Source: Sphingobacterium sp.
Lineage (GTDB): Bacteria; Bacteroidota; Bacteroidia; SpSt-205
DNA length: 24,456 bases
Direction of reading: 5' to 3'
Assembly: GCA_028276345.1 (NCBI GenBank)
Contig: JAPYWM010000004.1
Span: 1 to 24,456 of the forward strand
Shown: positions 1 through 7,480 of the stretch, one piece after another
How the letters are laid out: each line of letters begins with the position of its first letter
Numbering within the stretch: position 1 is the stretch's first letter
The notes under the pieces: model-generated
Database searches by the model: none
What the model was told of the DNA's origin: nothing
Seen by the model: only the letters and a program-made list of their open reading frames with translations
Made by a program: the position numbers and the translations under genes

Positions 1-1593
1 GAGCGGACGGATGCGGTGGTGGAGCCTCGGCTGTCTGAGCAGTGGTTTGTTCGAATGCGGCCACTCGCTGAGTTAGCCCTAAGGGCCGTGGAAACCGGGG
101 AGGTTCGGCTGGTGCCAGAACGGTTTCTCTCTACATATCGGCACTGGCTGGAAAATGTGAAGGACTGGTGCATTTCGCGGCAGCTGTGGTGGGGACATCG
201 CATTCCGGCCTGGTATGCGTCGGATGGGCGAGTTTTCGTAGCGGAAACGGAGGAGGAGGCTTATGCCGAAGCCCGCAAGGCTGGCTATGACCCCTCTACC
301 CTCGTCCAGGATGAAGATGTACTGGATACGTGGTTCTCTTCGTGGCTCTGGCCCTTAAGCGTGTTTGACTTTTTTGAGGCGCCGGAAAATCCAGACTTTC
401 GCTACTACTATCCGACGAAGGTGCTGGTGACGGCCCCAGAGATACTTTTCTTCTGGGTAGCTCGGATGATTATGGCGGGGTATTACTTTGCGGGGCAGCG
501 GCCGTTTGAGGTGGTATATCTCCATGGGATTGTCCGGGATCGTCTACGGCGAAAGATGAGCAAGTCGCTGGGCAACTCCCCCGATCCCTTGGACTTGATT
601 GCGCGCTATGGCGCAGATGCCGTGCGGATGGGGATTATCATGAGTGCACCGGCAGGGAATGACCTGCTCTTTGATGAAAGCCTTTGCGAGCAGGGACAGA
701 ACTTCTGTAACAAACTCTGGAATAGCTTTCGTTTGCTTAGGCTCTGGCGTGAGAAGGCGGAGTCAGGGGAGCCTACGCCTTTTCAGCAGCGGGCATTTGT
801 GTGGTTTGATAGCTACCTGCGGGCCCTTCATAGGGAGGTGGTAGGGCTTATTGAGGAATATCGGTTTCATGAGGCGATGCATGTGCTGTATCGGGGGGTG
901 TGGGATGCGTTTTGCAATACTTATCTCGAAGCGCTGAAGCCGGGGCCGCCGGTGGCCCTCTTAGGAAAGGTAGAAGAGCAGGCGCTGTATCTTTTGGCCC
1001 TGCTGCATCCCTTCATGCCCTATATTACGGAGGAGCTTTGGCACGAAATGACCGGAGCGGGGGAGGAGCGGAGTCTTTCATGGGAGCAGCTGAAGGAGGT
1101 GCCTCCCTTGGAGGAGGGAGAGAGGGCCTATCTGGAGCAGGTGGGGTATGCGCACGAGGTGGTTCGGAAGCTGCGCGGGCTCATGCAGAGTTTTCCTGTG
1201 CTGGAAGTTTTGCGGGTGCGTGTGGTGACGCAGCGGCTCGAATGGGTAGAGGAGGCGGAAAGATGGGCTCGACGCTTCCTGCCGGTGGAAGCGTGGCAGG
1301 TGGTGGCGTCGGCATCCAAAGGAAAGGGCTTTCGGTTTTTGATGGGGCCGGATTTGTATGAGGTGGAGATGAGTGGGGATGTGATGATGTGGCGGGACCT
1401 TCGGGCTAAGCTGGAAAAAGAACTCGCCCATGTGGAGCGCTTTCTATCGGAGATAGAGGGCCGGCTTAGCAATGAGAAATTTTTAGGGCGGGCGTCGCCG
1501 GAGGTCATCGCCCGTGAGCGAAAGAAACATCAGGATACCCAGGAGCGTTTAAGACTCTTGAAGGAGCAGCTGCAACTTTTATTGGAGGTATGA
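1..1593 (+). CDS. valS: Valine--tRNA ligase, C-terminal part (5' end outside window)
   Basis: Class I aminoacyl-tRNA synthetase that charges tRNA-Val in the cytoplasm. The reading frame is open from base 1, so the N-terminal HIGH region and most of the editing domain lie upstream; about 530 residues are visible. Seen here: the WWGHRIPAWY segment, a DTWFSSWLWP segment of the catalytic domain, the KMSKS loop encoded at 553-567, a QNFCNKLWN segment opening the anticodon-binding helical domain, and a charged C-terminal coiled coil (roughly the last 60 residues) typical of the ValS tRNA-binding arm. That tail separates ValS from IleRS and LeuRS. The stop codon overlaps the next start as ATGA (1590-1593), so translation of the proline dehydrogenase is probably coupled. 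The sense strand is strongly G-rich here. Confidence 0.97.
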   Translation, partial: ERTDAVVEPRLSEQWFVRMRPLAELALRAVETGEVRLVPERFLSTYRHWLENVKDWCISRQLWWGHRIPAWYASDGRVFVAETEEEAYAEARKAGYDPSTLVQDEDVLDTWFSSWLWPLSVFDFFEAPENPDFRYYYPTKVLVTAPEILFFWVARMIMAGYYFAGQRPFEVVYLHGIVRDRLRRKMSKSLGNSPDPLDLIARYGADAVRMGIIMSAPAGNDLLFDESLCEQGQNFCNKLWNSFRLLRLWREKAESGEPTPFQQRAFVWFDSYLRALHREVVGLIEEYRFHEAMHVLYRGVWDAFCNTYLEALKPGPPVALLGKVEEQALYLLALLHPFMPYITEELWHEMTGAGEERSLSWEQLKEVPPLEEGERAYLEQVGYAHEVVRKLRGLMQSFPVLEVLRVRVVTQRLEWVEEAERWARRFLPVEAWQVVASASKGKGFRFLMGPDLYEVEMSGDVMMWRDLRAKLEKELAHVERFLSEIEGRLSNEKFLGRASPEVIARERKKHQDTQERLRLLKEQLQLLLEV

Positions 1594-2786
1594 GCGTTTT
1601 GCATGTAGCGACAGGGATAGACCTGGACAATACAGCGTGGGGGTATAGCTATCGGAGTACGGAGGAGCTGCGATGGGCATGGTGGATATTTCGCCTGCTG
1701 CGATGGGGTGGGTTAGTAAAGGCGCTCAATGGTGTAGGCAGCCTGGCGCTACGGTGGGGACTTCCGGTGGAGCCGGTGCTGCGGGCCACGCTGGGACGGC
1801 TCTTTCTGGGAGGGGAGACGCTGGAAGAGGCGCTCCGGGTAGCAAAAAACCTTGGCCAATATGGGGTACAGGTGCTTTTGGATTATGCGGTAGAGGCGTC
1901 GGAGGAAGCGTCTGAGCAGGAATCGGCTTTTCTGGCGTATCAGGAGATGATACGCTTTGCGGGGCAGCATCGGGAGCTTATTCCCAGCGTAGCGGTAAAG
2001 CTCACTGCTTTGGCTCCTCCGCTGGTCTGGAAGCAAAAAAGTGCGGGTAGACTTTCTTCTGCGCTTACCCCTCTCTATGAGAAGGGGGTAGAGCGGACGC
2101 GAGCGCTTGCCCAGCTTGCGGTGCAGGAGGGTGTCATCCTTATGGTAGATGCCGAAGAAAGCTGGCTCCAGGGAGCGATAGATGAGCTGGTGGAGGGCCT
2201 CATGGCAGAAGTTAATAAAGAGCACCCGATACTTTATACGACTGTGCAGATGTACCGTCGGGATCGGTTAGAGTATGTGCAGGGGCTTTTACGACGGATG
2301 CATGGCTATAAGCCGGGTATCAAGCTGGTGCGGGGGGCTTATGTAGAAAAGGAGCGGCGTCACGCAGCAGAATATGGATGGCCAGACCCCATCCATCCCG
2401 ACAAGGTCTCCACAGATATTGCTTATGACCAGGCCCTCATGCTTTGTCTGGAGGCGCTATCTGAGGTAGGCTTGTGTGTGGCTACCCACAATCGCACCAG
2501 CTGCATGAAGGCAGCCCAGTACGTGATTATGGAGGGGATAGACCGGCAGCATCCGCATTTGTCGTTTTCGCAACTGTATGGGATGGCGGATCCGTTGTCT
2601 TTTGGGTTAGCGAAGGCGGGCTTTCGGGTGTATAAGTACCTTCCTTTTGGGCCTTTGCGTCGGGCGTTTCCATACCTTTCTCGGCGGGCTGAGGAGAATT
2701 CCAGCCTTTCTGATCAGAGCGGCCGGGAGCTAAGGTGGATTAGCGAGGAGCTCGAGCGCCGGCAGAAACGAAAATCCGGGAAATAA
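1590..2786 (+). CDS. Proline dehydrogenase (monofunctional PRODH)
   Basis: FAD-dependent enzyme oxidising L-proline to pyrroline-5-carboxylate, usually attached to the membrane and passing electrons to quinones. 398 residues. Motifs of the PRODH beta/alpha barrel are visible in order: SVAVKLTAL, LMVDAEESW, TVQMYRRDRL, GIKLVRGAYVEKER, ATHNRTS, and near the C terminus YKYLPFGPLRRAFPYLSRRA followed by EENSS, the signature also present in PutA. The length fits the stand-alone enzyme rather than PutA; no P5C dehydrogenase domain is fused and none is nearby. The ATG lies in an ATGA overlap with valS. A valS-PRODH pair has no obvious functional logic and is probably just co-transcription. Family assignment is firm; the symbol (putA/fadM-like) is left empty. 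Confidence 0.95.
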   Translation: MSVLHVATGIDLDNTAWGYSYRSTEELRWAWWIFRLLRWGGLVKALNGVGSLALRWGLPVEPVLRATLGRLFLGGETLEEALRVAKNLGQYGVQVLLDYAVEASEEASEQESAFLAYQEMIRFAGQHRELIPSVAVKLTALAPPLVWKQKSAGRLSSALTPLYEKGVERTRALAQLAVQEGVILMVDAEESWLQGAIDELVEGLMAEVNKEHPILYTTVQMYRRDRLEYVQGLLRRMHGYKPGIKLVRGAYVEKERRHAAEYGWPDPIHPDKVSTDIAYDQALMLCLEALSEVGLCVATHNRTSCMKAAQYVIMEGIDRQHPHLSFSQLYGMADPLSFGLAKAGFRVYKYLPFGPLRRAFPYLSRRAEENSSLSDQSGRELRWISEELERRQKRKSGK

Positions 2787-2802
2787 TGTTAGTTACGTTG
2801 GT

Positions 2803-3003
2803 ATGAAATTCGCAAAGAACGTAGGCGGTATTGACAAGGTATTGCGCTTAGTGATAGGCGCTGTCGCTATGGGTGTAGGGGCTTACACGGGTATGTGGTG
2901 GCTGGCGGGGGTGGGGGCCATTGTGTTTTTGACGGGCCTTTTGGGGCGGTGTGGGCTGTATTATCTCATAGGCGTGAATACCTGCCCTGTGGAGAAGCGT
3001 TGA
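2803..3003 (+). CDS. DUF2892 (YgaP-like) small membrane protein
   Basis: 66 residues. The layout matches DUF2892: a short start (MKFAKNVGGIDKVLRLVIG), two hydrophobic segments at about residues 15-30 and 32-48, then a conserved CGLYYLIGVNTCP end with two cysteines. The same fold forms the C-terminal membrane part of the rhodanese YgaP, but this protein has no rhodanese domain. Molecular role unknown. It follows the proline dehydrogenase by 16 bases and may be co-transcribed; a poor TAnnTTTG-like box (TACGTTGG, 2794-2801) lies just upstream, too weak to call. A perfect 11-bp hairpin starts about 10 bases after its stop. Confidence 0.85.
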   Translation: MKFAKNVGGIDKVLRLVIGAVAMGVGAYTGMWWLAGVGAIVFLTGLLGRCGLYYLIGVNTCPVEKR

Positions 3004-3297
3004 GGTTTTAGCGTCTGAACTGCAGAGATCACGGAGTGCAGTTCAGAGATAGCCTGGTTGACCCTCAGTAGTCGCCGCTTAGTGTGGGCTTATGGGCGGG
3101 TGGCACCGTAGGTGCCGCCCGCCTGCGTATACGCCGCCGTTTTCGGCGGTGCTTCAGAATACTTTGGGGTGCCAAGCTTAGCTGGAGCTTGGCCTCTTTC
3201 GCGGGAGGAATGGTTACACGCTATGGGGGACACCCCTTAGCCTATTGGGGGTAAGAGGCCCTAAGGTAGGCGGTGCTGCCTCTATCGGGGAGAAATT
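3004..3297. other. Hairpin-rich intergenic region, candidate structured RNA or stacked terminators
   Basis: No gene is evident in these 294 bases, but they are unusually rich in inverted repeats. Hairpin 1: 3014-3024 with 3037-3047, 11 bp perfect, 12-base loop. Hairpin 2: 3095-3107 with 3111-3123, 13 bp with one G.T wobble and a 3-base loop. Hairpin 3: 3132-3139 with 3144-3151, 8 bp, TTTT loop. Hairpin 4: 3171-3178 with 3186-3193, 8 bp perfect. A longer-range pairing is possible between 3193-3198 and 3253-3258. No T-run follows any hairpin, so classic intrinsic terminators are not shown. I looked for landmarks of tmRNA, RNase P RNA, SRP RNA and common riboswitches and saw none. The region could be an unrecognised ncRNA, a 5' leader or a repeat element. 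Confidence 0.35.
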
Positions 3298-3300
3298 GTG

Positions 3301-3308
3301 TATATTTG
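3301..3308 (+). promoter_or_regulatory. Bacteroidota -7 box TATATTTG before the DUF4175 gene
   Basis: Exact match to TAnnTTTG, the -7 element read by the Bacteroidota primary sigma factor. It ends 4 bases before an in-frame GTG (3313), the same spacing as before three other genes in this window, so the transcript would be leaderless or nearly so. No TTG at -33 spacing is visible. The element would be coding if translation began at the upstream GTG 3298. Confidence 0.5.
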
Positions 3309-3312
3309 CTAT

Positions 3313-6300
3313 GTGGTGCGGACAGACCTTCGGGAGCGACTTGCGCAGTTCCGGGCGGCTTATTATAGGCTTCATATCTTGCGGGGTGTCTTCTTAGTTT
3401 TTCTGTGGGGCGGGGGTGTATTTCTTTTGAGTAGCTTGACGGAAGGGCTTTTTTGGTGGGGTGTTCCGGTTAGGCTTTTTTTGTGGCTTACTTGGCTGGG
3501 GGGGCTTGTGTATTTTTTATTGCGGAAGGTTTTATGGCCGATTTTGCAGTATGGGTTCCGGTTGAGGGGATATCTTTCGGATGAGGAGGCGGCGCGGTGG
3601 ATAGGTCGGTACTTTCCGGAGATTCAGGATAAGCTTTTGAATGCTTTGCAGCTTGAGGGGCAGAATTCTGAATTTCATGCGGCAGTGGTGCTGGCATTAG
3701 AAGAGCGACGGGCGGTGGTGCTTCGGTATCCCTGGGAAGGGGCTTTACCACGCAAGGCCATTCGACGGTATGGTTTGCTGCTTTTGGGGCTTTTGCTGGT
3801 GGGGGGCGTTATTTGGCTCAGCATGCCGCAGGTGGTGGGAGGTGGTGCGCAGCGGTTTCTCCAGCCTACGAAGGCTTTCATCCCTCCTTTGCCTTACACA
3901 ATAGAGGTGGAGGGACTGCGTTCTTTTTATCGGAAGGGGGAGAGTCTCTCACTTACGTTTCGTTTGCGGGGCACTACGCTACCCCGGATGCTTAGTGCCT
4001 ATCGGGAGGGTGGCGTCCCTCTGCCCTTGGAACGTCAGAGTCCGCAGCTATACACGCTCTCCCTCCCTGTATTGGAGAAGTCTTTTACATTTTTCCTCTC
4101 GGATGGGGCGCAGGAGGTTGCGCGTTATAGCCTGGTGGTGCAGGAGCCGCCTGCGTTGGACAAGTTAGAGCTGCTGGCTTTCTATCCGGCTTATACGGGC
4201 AAGGGGGTGGATACGTTTGTGCAGGCGCGCGTGCGGGTGCTACGGGGCACACGGCTGCATCTGCAGGCGAGGATACGGGGAGATGTCTCATACGAGGTGG
4301 TTTCTCCTGCGCTATCGCTTCGTTTGCGGGAGGGCTTTTGGGAAGCCACCTGGGTAGCTGATCGGGATGTTGAGTACCCGCTTATCCTCCGGAGTATGCT
4401 GGGGGCGGATACGTTTCGCCTGTATGTGGAGGTGTATCCGGATAACTACCCTGTCGTGCAGCTTTTTTCGGAAGACTTTGATCCGGAGAGTTATATGCAG
4501 CGGGTGCGGTTGCGGCTAATGGATGATTATGGTTTTACTCGGGGGGTTTTGTGGTATCGGGTGATAGAGAGTCCGGTGCCTGGGGGGAGGGAGGAGGCTT
4601 TTCGGGCGCGACCTTTGGCTATTTCGGCGAGTCCGCAGCAGGACTTGACGCTGATGTTTTCTTGGAAGGAATGGGGTATTCAAACCGGGGAGGCTGTGGA
4701 GTATTATGTAGAGGTCTGGGATAATGATGCGGTAACTGGTCCCAAGGCCAGCCGGAGTATCTTGTATACGTTGCGGCCAGCGAGCGAGGCAGAGAAGCAA
4801 GCGGTGTTTGCGCAGCTGCAGGATTCTCTTGCCCGGCAGCTTAAAGACCTTCGTCGGGAGTTAGACCGTCTTTTAGAAACGAAGGAAGCCTTTACCTCGC
4901 CGCAGAAGGCTTCGCAGCTTTCTGAACGGTTTCGTACTTTGCGCAGTGAGATGCGTGCGCTTCAGCGCCTGGCGGCGGAGGAGGATCTTTTTACGCCGGA
5001 GCTTTTAGAGAAGCTGGAAGCCCTTCAAAAGATTCTGGATGCGGCCGATCCGCAGAAGGTAGAGCAGATTTTTGCGCAGCCGCCGGTATCTCGGGACTCT
5101 GTGGAAGCGGCTCGTCGTTTGCAGGAGCTGGAAAAAGCCTATGAAGCTTGGCGGGAAAAGCTGGACCGGTGGGAGGCCCTCCTGCCTGCCTACCAGGAGA
5201 CTCGCAAGCTAGAGGAGGTTATGTCCCGGCTGGATGCTCTCCACGAAAGGCAGAAGGCCCTAAGTGAAACCCCCGACTCCCTCCGTACCGACGCGCATAA
5301 GGCCCAGCAGGAGCGGCTGCGGGAGGAGACCCAGAATGTTGCGAGGGAGGCGGATAGTCTTCTGCAGAATTCCCCGCAGATGAACGAAACTCTAAAAGAC
5401 AGTCTTCGTAAAGCCGCAGAATATCTCCGTGAAGCGCTCAAAGATATGAAGGAAGCTCTCCAAAAAATGGAACAGGGGGCTTCTCCTCAGTCGGAACAGC
5501 GGGAAGCTGCCCAGCGCTTAGAGCAGGCGCTTGAAGCGATGAACCAGGGTCAGCAGCAGGCTGATTCCCAGGAGGAAGCGGAAGATTATGAGGCTCTGCG
5601 TCAGCTTTTGAAGGGGATTCTTCAGCTTTCTTTTCGGCAGGAGGCGGTTCAGAAGGAGACTCGGGAGGCAGACCGCTCATCTAAAAACTATGTAGCTTTA
5701 CAGCGTAAACAAGCGGAGATTGCGCAGGATTATCGTCTGGTTCGGGATACGTTGCGGTCGCTTGCACAGCGCTCACCAGTTATTGCGGATGAGATTCTAG
5801 ATCTTTTACGGGATATGGATGAACATTTTCGGGGCTTGTCGTTTCAGGATCCGGTGCGGCTGGGTATGCGGCAGCAGTATATTTTACAGGGGTTGAATCG
5901 GTTAGCGAATCTCATGACGGAGCTATTAGCCTCTTTGGAGGAGCGGCAGCAGAATCGGCAGCAGGGGGGTGGCGCTTGCAAGCGTTCGTTTAAGGTTCGT
6001 CGCAAAGGAGGGCAGAGTCAGAGTGGCCAGAGCCAGAAGCGGCAGGCTGGGGAGCGGCCTGGCAGCCAAAAGAATACGCCAGGCACGTCGCCTGTGCCGC
6101 AGCTGAGGCAGCTGCAGCAGTCGCTTAATGAAGCCCTGGAGAAGATGGCCCAGCCGAATCCAGCGGCGGAGTCGCCGGGCGGGGAGCTTGGTTCTCAGGA
6201 GCGGGCGCGCCTTTCGGCTCAGCAGGAGCTGATTCGGCTTCGTTTACAGGAGTGGCTCCGGCAGAATCCGGGTGATCAGGGGCAGCTTCAAGACCTTATT

Positions 6301-6588
6301 CAGCAGATGCAGGAGGCAGAAAAGGACTTTTTGACCCAGCGGATCACGCGGGAGCGCCTGATGCGGCAGCAGGCTATTCTCACCCGCCTTTTGGAGTATG
6401 AAAAGTCTCAGCGGGAGCGGGAGTTGAGTCCCGAGCGGGAGTCGCGTACGGCGCAGCAGTTTTTCCAGCGGACGGTAGGGGTATATCCCGTATATCGTCC
6501 GGCCCCTGCGCTATTCCCGGCTCGGGCGCCTGTATGGTTTTTTGAGGAGGCGTATCAGAAACTCATTCAATCTTATATGCAGCCATGA
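3313..6588 (+). CDS. DUF4175 family membrane-anchored coiled-coil protein
   Basis: About 1,091 residues, the usual size for this Bacteroidota family of unknown function. N-terminal hydrophobic segments follow each other (around residues 20-65, then about 150-170), ending in a region that begins PQVVGGGAQRFLQPTKAF. A beta-rich, probably periplasmic part follows, then a long Glu/Gln/Arg-rich coiled coil from about residue 495 to the end. The C-terminal block AQQELIRLRLQEWL ... RQQAILTRLLEYEKSQRERE is the part best conserved in the family. A Gly/Gln/Lys-rich linker with one Cys (encoded near 5965-6060) interrupts the coiled coil. Start: GTG 3313 is chosen because a TAnnTTTG box ends 4 bases upstream; GTG 3298, preceded by GGGGAG, is the alternative. 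The stop overlaps the next gene (ATGA). The neighbourhood (RsbW-like ATPase, ybeY, mnmG) is the usual one for this family. Confidence 0.88.
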   Translation: MVRTDLRERLAQFRAAYYRLHILRGVFLVFLWGGGVFLLSSLTEGLFWWGVPVRLFLWLTWLGGLVYFLLRKVLWPILQYGFRLRGYLSDEEAARWIGRYFPEIQDKLLNALQLEGQNSEFHAAVVLALEERRAVVLRYPWEGALPRKAIRRYGLLLLGLLLVGGVIWLSMPQVVGGGAQRFLQPTKAFIPPLPYTIEVEGLRSFYRKGESLSLTFRLRGTTLPRMLSAYREGGVPLPLERQSPQLYTLSLPVLEKSFTFFLSDGAQEVARYSLVVQEPPALDKLELLAFYPAYTGKGVDTFVQARVRVLRGTRLHLQARIRGDVSYEVVSPALSLRLREGFWEATWVADRDVEYPLILRSMLGADTFRLYVEVYPDNYPVVQLFSEDFDPESYMQRVRLRLMDDYGFTRGVLWYRVIESPVPGGREEAFRARPLAISASPQQDLTLMFSWKEWGIQTGEAVEYYVEVWDNDAVTGPKASRSILYTLRPASEAEKQAVFAQLQDSLARQLKDLRRELDRLLETKEAFTSPQKASQLSERFRTLRSEMRALQRLAAEEDLFTPELLEKLEALQKILDAADPQKVEQIFAQPPVSRDSVEAARRLQELEKAYEAWREKLDRWEALLPAYQETRKLEEVMSRLDALHERQKALSETPDSLRTDAHKAQQERLREETQNVAREADSLLQNSPQMNETLKDSLRKAAEYLREALKDMKEALQKMEQGASPQSEQREAAQRLEQALEAMNQGQQQADSQEEAEDYEALRQLLKGILQLSFRQEAVQKETREADRSSKNYVALQRKQAEIAQDYRLVRDTLRSLAQRSPVIADEILDLLRDMDEHFRGLSFQDPVRLGMRQQYILQGLNRLANLMTELLASLEERQQNRQQGGGACKRSFKVRRKGGQSQSGQSQKRQAGERPGSQKNTPGTSPVPQLRQLQQSLNEALEKMAQPNPAAESPGGELGSQERARLSAQQELIRLRLQEWLRQNPGDQGQLQDLIQQMQEAEKDFLTQRITRERLMRQQAILTRLLEYEKSQRERELSPERESRTAQQFFQRTVGVYPVYRPAPALFPARAPVWFFEEAYQKLIQSYMQP

Positions 6589-7019
6589 GCTGGATAACTG
6601 AGCACCAAGCCCACCGGTACGAAACCCATCTTCTCAGCCATGTGGATGAGCTAGTGCGGCTGGACTCGCTTTTGACGGAGCTATTTCAGGCCTGGGAGGT
6701 GCCGGAAGAGCACCAGAGCGGTATTCTGGTAGCTATTACCGAGGCCGTGAGTAATGCCATCCTTCATGGCAATAAGCAAGACCCCTCTAAAAAGGTGCGC
6801 CTTCTCATAGAGCGGACAGCGGAGCTACCCCAGCTGCGCGTCGTGGTAGAGGATGAGGGAGAGGGTTTTGATCCGGCGAGCATACCAGATCCCACGACGG
6901 CGGAGCGGCTTTTATCGGAGTCGGGGCGGGGTATCTTTCTCATGCGCGCTTTTGCGGATGAGGTAACTTATCAGAAGGGCGGCCGATGCGTGGAGCTCAA
7001 GTTCCAGCTGGGCGAATAA
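6585..7019 (+). CDS. RsbW-like ATP-binding protein (anti-sigma factor kinase family)
   Basis: 144 residues, a single GHKL/HATPase_c_2 domain of the kind in RsbW and SpoIIAB. The N box is seen as ITEAVSNAILHGN (residues 51-63, with Glu53 and Asn57), the G1 box as EDEGEGFDP (89-97) and the G2 box as SGRGIFLM (113-120). Family members bind ATP and phosphorylate anti-anti-sigma factors or hold a sigma factor. No STAS-domain partner or sigma factor is next to it, so its target cannot be read from context. The start lies in an ATGA overlap with the DUF4175 gene, implying coupled translation; a link between the two proteins is only an inference. Confidence 0.88.
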   Translation: MSWITEHQAHRYETHLLSHVDELVRLDSLLTELFQAWEVPEEHQSGILVAITEAVSNAILHGNKQDPSKKVRLLIERTAELPQLRVVVEDEGEGFDPASIPDPTTAERLLSESGRGIFLMRAFADEVTYQKGGRCVELKFQLGE

Positions 7020-7480
7020 CCTTTTATTACCGACCGGATCTGGGGGGATGGAGGCTGCGCCCCGCCGGCCGGTATAAGATTTGGCTCAGAGAGGGCCTCG
7101 CCTTAGAGGGAGTGACTTTTTCGATTGGCCATATTGCATACACGTTCGTCGCTATCCCCGAAATGCAGGCCTTGCATGAGCGGCTTTTTAGGGAGTCCAC
7201 GCCTACGGATGTTATCACCTTAGATTACCGGGAGGCGGCGGGAGCTCCCCTGCTGGCCGAAATCTTCGTATGTCCGATGTTTATTCGGGCCTCAGCGCAG
7301 GCCCTTCGGCTATCCTATGGGGAAGAACTACGGCGGGTGTTAGCGCATGCGCTTTTACACCTTCTTGGCTATCGGGATGATACCCCTGAAGCCCGCCTCC
7401 GCATGCGCATAGCCGAAGAGCGCTGGCTCGCGCTTTGGAAACCGCTAAGCCGTGTTTCACATGAAACATCCCGAGTATGA
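6986..7480 (+). CDS. ybeY: Endoribonuclease YbeY (rRNA maturation factor)
   Basis: 164 residues. YbeY is a metal-dependent RNase needed for 16S rRNA 3'-end maturation and ribosome quality control. Seen: the PTDVITLDY strand (73-81) and the metal-site motif HALLHLLGYRDD (121-132). The family norm is H-x3-H-x5-H; here His121 and His125 are kept and the third ligand position is Asp131. From memory, Bacteroidota YbeY proteins often have a GYxD form, so this is a lineage trait rather than a defect. ATG 6986 is the only conventional start before the conserved ITFYY strand; it makes a 34-base overlap with the upstream gene, and the first 10 residues may be poorly conserved. The 3' end overlaps the mnmG start and the parS-like site. 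Confidence 0.9.
   Translation: MRGAQVPAGRITFYYRPDLGGWRLRPAGRYKIWLREGLALEGVTFSIGHIAYTFVAIPEMQALHERLFRESTPTDVITLDYREAAGAPLLAEIFVCPMFIRASAQALRLSYGEELRRVLAHALLHLLGYRDDTPEARLRMRIAEERWLALWKPLSRVSHETSRV
7453..7468. promoter_or_regulatory. parS-like centromere site (15 of 16 bases)
   Basis: The sequence TGTTTCACATGAAACA differs from the consensus ParB site TGTTTCACGTGAAACA at one base, the central G to A. Apart from the centre it is an inverted repeat of TGTTTCA. It lies where the ybeY 3' end overlaps the mnmG 5' end, and its right half contains the mnmG ATG. By my arithmetic, a hit with one mismatch or fewer is expected about 3 times in 10,000 windows of this size with even base composition. Neither parA nor parB is in the window, and binding is not shown. 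Confidence 0.5.

Noticed and set aside
3004..3297. tmRNA, RNase P RNA, SRP RNA or a known riboswitch in the hairpin-rich spacer
   Set aside because: No tRNA-like end, no conserved RNase P core segments, no SRP GGAAG-type apical loop pattern and no riboswitch core were found by eye; only the generic structure call is kept.
5965..6060. Possible frameshift in the DUF4175 gene at the basic Gly/Gln/Lys-rich stretch
   Set aside because: The frame stays open and the conserved C-terminal coiled-coil block follows in the same frame, and low-complexity linkers at this place are usual in the family.
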